Positions 17,695 through 24,443 of a stretch of 64,000 nucleotides of DNA are shown here, one piece after another. Numbering within the stretch: position 1 is the first letter of the stretch; each line of letters starts with the position of its first letter. Source of the DNA: Microbacteriaceae bacterium (GTDB lineage Bacteria; Actinomycetota; Actinomycetes; Actinomycetales; Microbacteriaceae); contig JAIXWK010000003.1 of assembly GCA_027491295.1 (NCBI GenBank), positions 310,001 to 374,000 of the forward strand, read 5' to 3'. The notes below the pieces were generated by a model. It was not told the origin of the DNA. It did no database searches and worked only from the letters and a program-made list of their open reading frames with translations. Position numbers and translations under genes: made by a program.

Positions 17695-18114
17695 TTATGC
17701 CGTTTGAAGTTCCGGTTCGAGCTCGGCTTCTTCTTCATCTTCGGGTTCGGCGACAACCAGCGAGCGTCTCTCAAATGAGGAAGTTCCAAAGGTGAGGTCA
17801 TGCCCGATAGCGGATGCCTCAACCTCAACGCTGGTTCCGGATCTCTCACCGTTGTCCCAGTCTCGAACCTTTAGGCGTCCAGAGACCACGATGCGCTCGC
17901 CTTTAGATATTGATTGCGAAACGTTAGCGGCGAGCTGACGAAAGGAGCTGATTGTGAACCAGTTGACATCGGAGTCCACCCAAACACCGGTCTCGGTATC
18001 GAGTTTCCGGGTGGTTGAAGCCAGCCGAAAAGAAGTTACCTCCAGGCCACTTTCGGTTGTGATGTGCCGTGGAGTGGTTGCGACCAGGCCGCGAAGCGTA
18101 ATTGTGTCTGACAT
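17695..18114 (-). CDS. ssb: Single-stranded DNA-binding protein, short paralogue type
   Basis: A 139-residue OB-fold protein with the SSB core: TLRGLVATTPRH at the N-terminus, the WFTISSFRQLAANV region, and GERIVVSGRLKVRDWDNGERSGTSVEVEA. It binds single-stranded DNA in replication and repair, or, for second copies, in recombination and natural transformation. The tail is acidic (EPEDEEEAELEPEL) but lacks the terminal DDDIPF tip that recruits partners in the main SSB, so this is probably a secondary SsbB-like protein. The ATG follows AAGGAAAGG by 6 nt, and that ribosome-binding site is buried in a hairpin. msrA is upstream on the same strand. Confidence 0.88.
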   Translation of the reverse strand: MSDTITLRGLVATTPRHITTESGLEVTSFRLASTTRKLDTETGVWVDSDVNWFTISSFRQLAANVSQSISKGERIVVSGRLKVRDWDNGERSGTSVEVEASAIGHDLTFGTSSFERRSLVVAEPEDEEEAELEPELQTA

Positions 18115-18121
18115 TGAATTC

Positions 18122-18144
18122 CTTTCCTTGAGTTGTAAGGAAAG
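18122..18144 (-). promoter_or_regulatory. Hairpin sequestering the ssb ribosome-binding site
   Basis: On the minus-strand mRNA, CTTTCCTT (18144-18137), loop ACAACTC and AAGGAAAG (18129-18122) form a perfect 8-bp stem. The 3' arm is the Shine-Dalgarno for ssb, ending 6-7 nt before its ATG. The arrangement suggests translational control, but none has been shown here. Confidence 0.6.
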
Positions 18145-18150
18145 TTTGCG

Positions 18151-18167
18151 GACCTAAGACCTAGGTC
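18151..18167. repeat. Short palindrome upstream of ssb
   Basis: The arms GACCTA (18151-18156) and TAGGTC (18162-18167) flank AGACC, 37-53 bp ahead of the ssb start. The position fits a transcriptional operator or part of the leader structure. No factor can be named. Confidence 0.35.
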
Positions 18168-18187
18168 GTAAGTAGGCAATCAATATC

Positions 18188-18196
18188 TGTGGATAA
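18188..18196 (-). other. Exact DnaA-box match (TTATCCACA) between msrA and ssb
   Basis: TGTGGATAA on the plus strand reads TTATCCACA on the minus strand, the DnaA-box consensus. It is a single copy, about 75 bp upstream of ssb. A 9-mer match is expected about once in two windows of this size by chance, so functional weight is low. Confidence 0.25.
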
Positions 18197-18203
18197 CTCG
18201 GGT

Positions 18204-18725
18204 CTACTTGAGTAGGTGAGTGAACTTTGAGCGCACCTTGCTTACCTTTGGCGCCACCACGGCAACGCAGTAACCCTGGTTCGGGTTCTTCGCGAAGAAA
18301 TCCTGGTGATAAGGCTCAGCGTCAAAAAACTCTGGAAGTTGCGTCACTTCAGTCACGATTCCCCCACCCCAAATTTCTTTGGCGCGCTCAATCGCTTGAG
18401 TAAAAAGATCCTTCTGGGCATCATCTGCGTAATACATCGCCGAGCGATACTGGGTGCCGATGTCATGGCCCTGGCGGTTTAGCTGCGTTGGGTCGTGCAG
18501 GGTAAAGAAGATATCCAGAATGTCGCTGGAGGAGATCACGCTCTCGTCGAAACGAACCGACACCACCTCGGCGTGACCAGTGTTGCCATCGCAGACCTGC
18601 TCGTAGGTTGGGTTTGGGTTTTTGCCGCCCGTGTAACCACAGGTGACATCCTCGATGCCACGAAATTGCGAGTAAGCGGAGTCAAGGCACCAAAAGCAAC
18701 CGCCAGCGAGCACGAATTCAGTCAT
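18204..18725 (-). CDS. msrA: Peptide methionine sulfoxide reductase MsrA
   Basis: A 173-residue enzyme that reduces methionine S-sulfoxide in proteins and peptides. The active site GGCFWCLD is at residues 8-15, with the nucleophilic Cys10 and a second Cys at 13. The conserved GYTGG, TGHAEVV and HDPTQLNRQGHDIGTQYRS segments are all present. A C-terminal Cys in NQGYCVAVVAPKV may serve as resolving residue. Electrons normally come from thioredoxin, and a thioredoxin gene lies 1 kb away. It is divergent from a DMT transporter across a 25-bp palindrome. Confidence 0.97.
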   Translation of the reverse strand: MTEFVLAGGCFWCLDSAYSQFRGIEDVTCGYTGGKNPNPTYEQVCDGNTGHAEVVSVRFDESVISSSDILDIFFTLHDPTQLNRQGHDIGTQYRSAMYYADDAQKDLFTQAIERAKEIWGGGIVTEVTQLPEFFDAEPYHQDFFAKNPNQGYCVAVVAPKVSKVRSKFTHLLK

Positions 18726-18750
18726 AGCTATCTAAACTTTCAGTTATCGA

Positions 18751-18775
18751 TTGTGATTCCAAATTGGTCTCACAA
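18751..18775. promoter_or_regulatory. 25-bp interrupted palindrome in the msrA/DMT divergent region
   Basis: The half-sites are TTGTGA (18751-18756) and TCACAA (18770-18775). CCAA and TTGG (18759-18762 and 18764-18767) sit symmetrically inside them around a central A. Ten of twelve positions per arm are complementary. This is typical of a dimeric repressor or activator operator. The outer arms look CRP/FNR-like, but the regulator is unknown. Confidence 0.55.
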
Positions 18776-18801
18776 ATCTGGAAGGTATGGCAGAAGCCTA
18801 A

Positions 18802-19740
18802 TTGTCTCAAAAACACCCAACCCTTGGCGTGATCTTTGCACTTATCGCCGCAATCTTGTTTGGCCTAAACGCCTCAACCACCAAAGTCATCATCGAAGCC
18901 GGCATCAATGCTGAGCAAGTTGTGTTCATTCGTTCGCTGTTTTCCTTGGTGCTAGCACTGAGCTGGGCATTGATCTCCAATCGGAAAGAACTTCTTGTAA
19001 AGCCAAAGATGCTGCCAAAGCTGTTTGTCTTGGGTGTGATTGGTGTTGGCATGCTGCAGTACACATATTCGTTGTCTCTAGTTCGCCTGCCGGTTGGCAT
19101 CGCACTTCTGATTGAGTACACCGCGGTGCTGTGGGTGCCAATTGTTGCGCTGGTTTTATTCAAGGAAAAAGTCAGCAAGGTTGTTTGGCTCGGTGCCGCT
19201 TTGGTAATCGGTGGCCTTGCAGTTGTCGCTCAGATCTGGGACACCCAGCTCGACCCTTACGGAATGCTGTTGGCTTTCGCTGCTGCCATCTCGCTAACGA
19301 TTTACTTCATTACCGGTGAGCGAATCCAGCGAGTGCTACCCACCAACGTCGTCCTCGCCTACGGAATGTTCTTCGCGACGCTGTTCTTCTTACCGCTGAG
19401 CAATTTTGGCAGCTTCGACCTTGCAATCGTCTCCTCAAGCCTTGATCTAACCGGGAACCTTGCCGGAATGGAGGTTCCGATGTGGGGGGCTTTGATCTGG
19501 CTTGGAGTACTTGGCAGCTTCGTGCCAATGGCATTTAGCTATTTAGCCCTCAGGCACCTAAGTGCAACCGTGGTGGGAATCATCGCCACCAGCGAGACGA
19601 TTTTGGCCTTTGGTTTTGCACTGGCTTGGTTGGGAGAACTGATTACCCTGACCCAGGCGCTGGGCGGTATCGTGGTCGTCATTGGAATTTTGATCGCACA
19701 GACCGCGCGGAAGCAATCAAGCGAGAAAGTAGTTGAGTAA
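18802..19740 (+). CDS. EamA/DMT-family transporter
   Basis: A 312-residue membrane protein with ten predicted helices in two EamA repeats. The first begins FALIAAILFGLNASTTK and the second PYGMLLAFAAAISLTIYF. Family members (RhtA/YdcZ-type) export amino acids or metabolites; the substrate is unknown. The start is TTG at 18802, the only sensible start giving MSQKHPTLGVIFALI. The ribosome-binding site is weak. It lies 3 nt upstream of the thioredoxin gene on the same strand, so it is probably the first gene of a short operon, and is divergent from msrA. Confidence 0.9.
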   Translation: MSQKHPTLGVIFALIAAILFGLNASTTKVIIEAGINAEQVVFIRSLFSLVLALSWALISNRKELLVKPKMLPKLFVLGVIGVGMLQYTYSLSLVRLPVGIALLIEYTAVLWVPIVALVLFKEKVSKVVWLGAALVIGGLAVVAQIWDTQLDPYGMLLAFAAAISLTIYFITGERIQRVLPTNVVLAYGMFFATLFFLPLSNFGSFDLAIVSSSLDLTGNLAGMEVPMWGALIWLGVLGSFVPMAFSYLALRHLSATVVGIIATSETILAFGFALAWLGELITLTQALGGIVVVIGILIAQTARKQSSEKVVE

Positions 19741-19743
19741 ATC

Positions 19744-20109
19744 ATGGCAACTATGGAACTAACCCTTGAGTCTTTTGAGACCACCATCAAAGAAGAAGGC
19801 ATCACAATTGTCGATTTCTGGGCAGAGTGGTGCGGCCCGTGCCGCATGTTTGGCCCAATCTTCGAAGATGCTTCCGATCAGAACCCCGAGATCCGTTTCG
19901 GCAAGGTTGACACCGAAGCCCAGCAGGAACTTGCCGGCATGGTGGGTATCTCCTCAATCCCAACTCTGATGATCTTTCGCGACGGAATCTTGCTGTTCAA
20001 TCAGGCCGGTGCACTGCCTGCGCCTGCGCTTGCCGACCTAATCGGCAAGGTGAAGGATCTCAACATGGACGAGGTTCGAGCCGAGATGTCTAAGCAAGTC
20101 CAAAGCTAA
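19744..20109 (+). CDS. Thioredoxin
   Basis: A 121-residue thioredoxin fold protein. The redox motif WCGPC is at about residues 30-34 in FWAEWCGPCRMF, and the cis-Pro segment is ISSIPTLMIFRDG. It has no signal peptide, so it is cytoplasmic. It can donate electrons to enzymes such as MsrA, encoded nearby but on the other strand. The C-terminal extension DEVRAEMSKQVQS is slightly longer than in E. coli TrxA (109 aa). It starts 3 nt after the DMT transporter stop. Confidence 0.96.
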   Translation: MATMELTLESFETTIKEEGITIVDFWAEWCGPCRMFGPIFEDASDQNPEIRFGKVDTEAQQELAGMVGISSIPTLMIFRDGILLFNQAGALPAPALADLIGKVKDLNMDEVRAEMSKQVQS

Positions 20110-20114
20110 CGTCT

Positions 20115-20342
20115 TTGCGCAATAACTCCCTAGCCATGCTGGCCACCATTACCGGGGTCGGGATTTTGGCTTGGGCCATTGGCTTTTTCGATCCAACCAC
20201 CTGCACACCGAGTGCGCAGCAGCCGGGTTGGACATCCTGTGAAGCGATCGCTCAAGAGCGAACTATCGCCCTTTGGGTACTGATTCTTGGAACCGTGGGA
20301 ATCGTGGTCTTCCTATGGATTCGCGGACGCAAAAAGAACTAG
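20115..20342 (+). CDS. Small two-helix membrane protein with two Cys in the loop
   Basis: A 75-residue protein with helices at about 6-25 and 50-68, ending in a basic RGRKKN tail. The loop between them has Cys32 and Cys42 (PTTCTPS and WTSCEA), which would lie outside the cell if the C-terminus is inside, so a disulfide is possible. The start is TTG at 20115, 5 nt after the thioredoxin stop; the ribosome-binding site is weak and an ATG 7 codons later is an alternative. I recognise no family. The stop shares 3 bases with the convergent ald stop. Confidence 0.65.
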   Translation: MRNNSLAMLATITGVGILAWAIGFFDPTTCTPSAQQPGWTSCEAIAQERTIALWVLILGTVGIVVFLWIRGRKKN

Positions 20343-21457
20343 GCGATAACCGACTCAATAGTTGCGGTGGCAAGCTCCGGGAACGCCTGGGAAACACCCG
20401 CGTTAGTAACCAATCCCTCGTGGGCATTCAGCCCAAGTGCCAACGCTGCATCGTCCCTAAGCGCTTTTTTCCAACCCTTTGAAGCAAGTGCTAACACGTA
20501 TGGCAAAGTCGCATTGGTTAGCGCTCTGGTGGCGGTCGCAGGAACGGCACCTGGCATGTTTGCAACGCAGTAGTAAGTGGTGTTGTGAACCTTATAGGTC
20601 GGCTCATCGTGCGTGGTCGGACGAGAGTGCTCGAAGCAGCCACCTTGGTCAATCGCGATGTCAACCAAGACCGCACCCGGCTTCATCTTCTTCACCATCT
20701 CATCGGTAACCAGCTTTGGAGCGCGCTCGCCGGGGATCAACACCGAACCAATCACTAGGTCGGCGTCTTTCAGCTGCTCGGCAATTTCGTAGGCGGTAGA
20801 GACCCTGGTCTGAACCTCGGAGTTGAATCTTGCGTCTAGTTCGCGAAGACGAGGAAGAGATAGGTCGATAACGGTTACATCTGCACCCATGCCGTTAGCC
20901 ACCAGTGCAGCCTCGGTTCCCGCTACACCGCCACCGATCACAACCACCTTGGCTCGAGGAGTTCCTGGAACTCCGCCCATTAGAACACCGGGACCACCGT
21001 TGGTCTTCATCAATTGGTAGGCACCGATCTGAGCCGACAACCTTCCGGCAACTTCGCTCATTGGCTGAAGTAGTGGCAACTGGCGATTAGCGAGCTGAAC
21101 AGTTTCGTAGGCAATCGCAGTGGTTCCACTGGCGATGATTGCATCCGTGCAATCTTTCGAAGCAGCTAGGTGCAAGTAGGTGAAAAGCACCTGTCCCTTG
21201 CGCATGTGTGGATACTCGGCTGCGATTGGCTCTTTGACCTTCACAATCATCTCGGCTTGAGCCCAAACCTCTTTGGCAGTCTCCGCGATCTTCGCGCCAA
21301 CGGCTAGGAAGTCCTGATTCGAAAAGCCCGAGCCAATACCGGCGCTAGTCTCAACCAAAACTTGGTGACCTCGGTTTACCAGTTCAAAAACACCAGCTGG
21401 CGTCATTGCCACGCGGTTCTCGTTGTTCTTGATCTCTTTTGGCACTCCAACTAGCAC
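20339..21457 (-). CDS. ald: Alanine dehydrogenase
   Basis: A 372-residue NAD-dependent enzyme that converts L-alanine to pyruvate and ammonia, and the reverse. The N-terminus VGVPKEIKNNENRVAMTP and the VKVKEP lysine motif match the family. The catalytic His lies in TYLHLAA. The NAD site is VVIGGGVAGTEAALVANGMG. Length matches Bacillus and mycobacterial Ald (371-378). The GTG start has GGAG 5 nt upstream. A Lrp/AsnC-type regulator is encoded divergently, the arrangement of ald-aldR in mycobacteria, so induction by alanine through that regulator is likely. Confidence 0.97.
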   Translation of the reverse strand: MLVGVPKEIKNNENRVAMTPAGVFELVNRGHQVLVETSAGIGSGFSNQDFLAVGAKIAETAKEVWAQAEMIVKVKEPIAAEYPHMRKGQVLFTYLHLAASKDCTDAIIASGTTAIAYETVQLANRQLPLLQPMSEVAGRLSAQIGAYQLMKTNGGPGVLMGGVPGTPRAKVVVIGGGVAGTEAALVANGMGADVTVIDLSLPRLRELDARFNSEVQTRVSTAYEIAEQLKDADLVIGSVLIPGERAPKLVTDEMVKKMKPGAVLVDIAIDQGGCFEHSRPTTHDEPTYKVHNTTYYCVANMPGAVPATATRALTNATLPYVLALASKGWKKALRDDAALALGLNAHEGLVTNAGVSQAFPELATATIESVIA

Positions 21458-21512
21458 TTTGACTCCTTGATTCGATTCCTCTGATTCTCGCTAATAATTC
21501 GATATCAAGGAT

Positions 21513-21533
21513 GTAAAATCGAAGAAGATTTAC
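21513..21533. promoter_or_regulatory. Candidate AldR operator between ald and its regulator
   Basis: GTAAAATC (21513-21520) and GATTTAC (21527-21533) form an AT-rich near-palindrome in the 123-bp divergent gap. The location and AT-rich dyad fit Lrp/AsnC-family binding. The surrounding TTCGATATCAA and ATTCGATT elements may be further half-sites. Confidence 0.45.
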
Positions 21534-21580
21534 AACCACAGACTATTTACGTCATTTATTCTGAAAAGACAGGAAAAACA

Positions 21581-22063
21581 TTGTTGGATTCGAAGAAAAT
21601 TCAGGACTTTCCGGTTCTCGATGATTTGGACCGCTCAATCCTTGCCCTGCTGGCTCAAAACGGGCGCATATCTAACGCAGAACTGGCTGAACAGGTTGGG
21701 CTAGCGCAGTCCACCTGCCTGGGCCGCGTTAGGTCACTGGTTCAGTCCGGGGTCATTACATCTTTCACGGCCGAGATTGCTCCTGAAGCGCTTGGACTGC
21801 AACTGCAGGCGTTGATTTCTGTAACTCTTAGGGCAGGGGCTAGGGCTAACCTGAGTGAGTTCATGGCTCAAATGCGCAATAACCCCCAGGTCATCCAGAT
21901 CTTTTTCCTAGGCGGAGCCGAGGATTTCATTGTTCACGTGGCGGTTCGAAACTCCGACGAGGTAAGGGAGTTTGTGCTCGAGCAGCTCTCGAATAACGCA
22001 TCGGTTGCTAACACCAGAACGAACATCGTTTTTGATCACTTTCACAAGGGACCGCTTGGCTAA
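21581..22063 (+). CDS. aldR: Lrp/AsnC-family transcriptional regulator (probable AldR)
   Basis: A 160-residue regulator. The N-terminal winged helix-turn-helix is at about residues 14-60 (LDRSILALLAQNGRISNAEL, then GLAQSTCLGRVRSL). The C-terminal RAM/AsnC ligand-binding domain carries the GGAEDFIVHVAVRN segment. Lrp-family proteins form dimers and octamers and sense amino acids. Divergence from ald makes it the likely alanine-responsive activator of ald, as in mycobacteria; this is inference. The start TTG-TTG is preceded by AGGA, 7 nt upstream. Confidence 0.88.
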   Translation: MLDSKKIQDFPVLDDLDRSILALLAQNGRISNAELAEQVGLAQSTCLGRVRSLVQSGVITSFTAEIAPEALGLQLQALISVTLRAGARANLSEFMAQMRNNPQVIQIFFLGGAEDFIVHVAVRNSDEVREFVLEQLSNNASVANTRTNIVFDHFHKGPLG

Positions 22064-22092
22064 GTAGAGTAGGTAACCGTCGAAGGAGACCT

Positions 22093-23448
22093 GTGACAGA
22101 CGCCATGCACCAATCTGGGCTAAGCCCGAGGGTGAGAAACGCCATATTCCACTACGCATCTGATCGCATAGATGTCGATCCACCGCTTGATGGGCCAAGG
22201 TCACTAGAAGAGCTAAACGAGCTCGCAGGGCAAACCATTACCGAACAGGGTCTTGGTGGCGAAGCAGCTTTGAAACTCTTTGCCGATGTCCTAGCCCCGG
22301 CAACCATTTCCACCGACCACCCGAATTACCTCTCCTTTATCCCAACTGCGCCGACTGAGCTTTCAACCATGTTTGACCTTGTGGTTTCTGCCAGCTCAAT
22401 ATACGGAGGTAGTTGGAAAGAAGGCGCTGGAGCAGTATTTGCCGAGAACCAGGTGCTGAGCTTTTTGGCTGCCGAGTGTGGTCTGCCAGAAGGCTCCGGT
22501 GGACTGTTTGTGCAGGGTGGAACCCTTGGCAACCTAAGTGCCCTGGTTACCGCTCGCGAAAAGGCAAAAACCAAACTTGGCAAACAGCACTGGGCAATTG
22601 TCTGCAGCTCTGAGGCGCACTCTTCTGTAAAGGCCGTAGCAAAGGTCATGGATTGCGAAGTTGTCATCGCACAAGCAGGCGAGAGCGGATCGCTTGGAAA
22701 AACTGCGGCCCTGCAAGCAGTAATCGAAGCCAAAGCCCAGGGGCTCACTCCATTTGCGATTGTCGGCACAGCGGGCACCACAAACTTTGGAATCGTCGAT
22801 GATCTTGCAGGCATAAGCGAGGTTGCGAAAGAGCACGACCTTTGGTTCCACGTCGATGGCGCTTACGGCCTGGCCGGCATTTTGGCACCGGAGCTAAAGC
22901 ATCTTTACAAAGGCGTAGAGCATGCGGACTCCTTTATTGTCGATCCGCACAAGTGGCTCTTTGCACCATTTGATGCCTGCGCACTGGTCTACCGCGAACC
23001 TGAGTATGCGCGCCTCGCCCACACGCAACACGGTGAATACCTTGAGGTGCTAAACCACGCTGGAGAATTCAACCCCAGCGACTACGGCTTTAATCTCACT
23101 CGCAGGGTTAGGGGCCTACCGCTTTGGTTCTCCATGGCCAGCCACGGCGTTGAGCTTTATCGCCAGGCGATTTCCGCAAACGTAGATTTGGCTCGTAAGA
23201 TTGCTAAGGAAATTAGCTCGCGCAGTTACCTAAAGTTGGTGCGAGACCCACAGCTCTCGGTAGTGGTATTTGAGCGCAACGGTTGGGATTTAGCTGAATA
23301 CGAAACTTGGTCCGAGAAGCTACTGAGTGACCAATTTGCCTTTGTGGTTCCCTCGAGTCACCTAGGGAAACCAAACACTCGCTTTGCTATCGTGAACCCG
23401 CTGACCAAGTATGAGGATCTGGTGAAGATCCTCGATTCAATGGAGTAA
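22093..23448 (+). CDS. Group II PLP-dependent decarboxylase (amino-acid substrate unknown)
   Basis: A 451-residue enzyme of the aromatic/2,4-diaminobutyrate/glutamate decarboxylase family. The PLP lysine is Lys287 in VDPHKW. The ring-stacking His176 is in SEAHSSVK and Asp254 in HVDGAYG. Members release CO2 from an amino acid to give an amine. GTG start with AAGGAG 5 nt upstream. It is 2 nt ahead of the N-carbamoylputrescine amidase gene and in one operon with agmatine deiminase, so a role in amine or polyamine supply is likely. The substrate could be arginine, diaminobutyrate or an aromatic amino acid; sequence alone does not decide. Confidence 0.88.
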   Translation: MTDAMHQSGLSPRVRNAIFHYASDRIDVDPPLDGPRSLEELNELAGQTITEQGLGGEAALKLFADVLAPATISTDHPNYLSFIPTAPTELSTMFDLVVSASSIYGGSWKEGAGAVFAENQVLSFLAAECGLPEGSGGLFVQGGTLGNLSALVTAREKAKTKLGKQHWAIVCSSEAHSSVKAVAKVMDCEVVIAQAGESGSLGKTAALQAVIEAKAQGLTPFAIVGTAGTTNFGIVDDLAGISEVAKEHDLWFHVDGAYGLAGILAPELKHLYKGVEHADSFIVDPHKWLFAPFDACALVYREPEYARLAHTQHGEYLEVLNHAGEFNPSDYGFNLTRRVRGLPLWFSMASHGVELYRQAISANVDLARKIAKEISSRSYLKLVRDPQLSVVVFERNGWDLAEYETWSEKLLSDQFAFVVPSSHLGKPNTRFAIVNPLTKYEDLVKILDSME

Positions 23449-23450
23449 TC

Positions 23451-24443
23451 ATGAAGCTAACCATTGCCGATAACCTCCCATCCCCTGCTCGTAAGTCAGC
23501 ACCCGAACGCGCTGTGGTGCGCGTTGCCGCGGTGCAGGTTAGCTGGCGCAGTGATGAAAACGAACACCGCGCAAACCTGGAACTCGGGATTCGAATGGCA
23601 TGTGATGCCGGCGCAAAGATTGTTTTCCTGCCAGAGCTCACGCTCTCTAGATACCCAGCGGACGTGTGCCCAACCGGTATTCCAAGCGACACCGCAGAGC
23701 CACTGGTTGGTGGCGAGACCTTCCGGTTTGTTTCAACCCTTGCGAAAGAACTAGGTATCTTCATCCACGCATCGCTCTATGAGGCCACTGGCTTTGCAGA
23801 TGGCCGAGGACTCAACACGGCAATCGTGATAGATGACCAAGGTCATCTAGTAGGCAAAACACCAAAGCTTCACATTCCGGTGACCGAAGGCTACTTCGAG
23901 GACAAGTACTTCCAAGAGGGCCCAAACAAAGACCCATATCCAACCTACGAGTTAGAACTTCCCGGCGCTCCTACGCTCGGCCTTCCAACCTGTTGGGACG
24001 AGTGGTTCCCGGAGGTTGCTCGCGCCTATGGACTTGCCGGAGCAGACATCCTTTGCTACCCAACCGCGATTGGTTCGGAACCAGACCATCCAGAATTCGA
24101 CACCGAGCCGCTGTGGCGTCAGACCATCGTCGGACACGCCATCGCGAACGGGCTTTTCATCGTGGTGCCAAACCGATGGGGCAATGAGGGAATTCTCAAC
24201 TTTTACGGTTCGAGCTTCATCGTCGATCCTTACGGTCGCATCTTGGCTCAGGCTGCCAGAGAGGGCGATGAGGTATTGGTTGCGGATCTGGATCTTGACC
24301 AACGCCGCGACTGGCTAGAACTGTTTCCATTTTTTGGCACCCGCAGACCCGACACCTACGCCCCACTAACCGCTCCTCGCATCAACGAGCGCACCGAGGG
24401 CGGCAAGGGCGTAAACGGTGGGATTCCGGGGCTGAGCAAATGA
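23451..24443 (+). CDS. aguB: Carbon-nitrogen hydrolase, probable N-carbamoylputrescine amidase
   Basis: A 330-residue nitrilase-superfamily amidase. The catalytic triad is visible as Glu62 (FLPELTLSRYP), Lys139 (GKTPKLHIP) and Cys181 (PTCWDEWFPE). The CWDEWFPE context and the following YPTAIGSEP are typical of AguB, which splits N-carbamoylputrescine into putrescine, CO2 and ammonia. An N-terminal extension of about 22 residues precedes the usual start of the fold, making it about 30 residues longer than typical. Its stop overlaps the agmatine deiminase start by 4 nt (ATGA), which makes the functional pairing strong. Confidence 0.92.
   Translation: MKLTIADNLPSPARKSAPERAVVRVAAVQVSWRSDENEHRANLELGIRMACDAGAKIVFLPELTLSRYPADVCPTGIPSDTAEPLVGGETFRFVSTLAKELGIFIHASLYEATGFADGRGLNTAIVIDDQGHLVGKTPKLHIPVTEGYFEDKYFQEGPNKDPYPTYELELPGAPTLGLPTCWDEWFPEVARAYGLAGADILCYPTAIGSEPDHPEFDTEPLWRQTIVGHAIANGLFIVVPNRWGNEGILNFYGSSFIVDPYGRILAQAAREGDEVLVADLDLDQRRDWLELFPFFGTRRPDTYAPLTAPRINERTEGGKGVNGGIPGLSK

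Noticed and set aside
18188-18196. The single DnaA-box match as part of a replication origin
   Set aside because: No cluster of boxes, no AT-rich unwinding region and no dnaA/dnaN/gyr genes nearby; one 9-mer match is expected by chance about this often.
18787-18801. A four-codon ORF (ATG GCA GAA GCC TAA) directly before the DMT transporter TTG start
   Set aside because: GGAAGG is only 1 nt from its ATG, too close to initiate well; nothing else supports a leader function.
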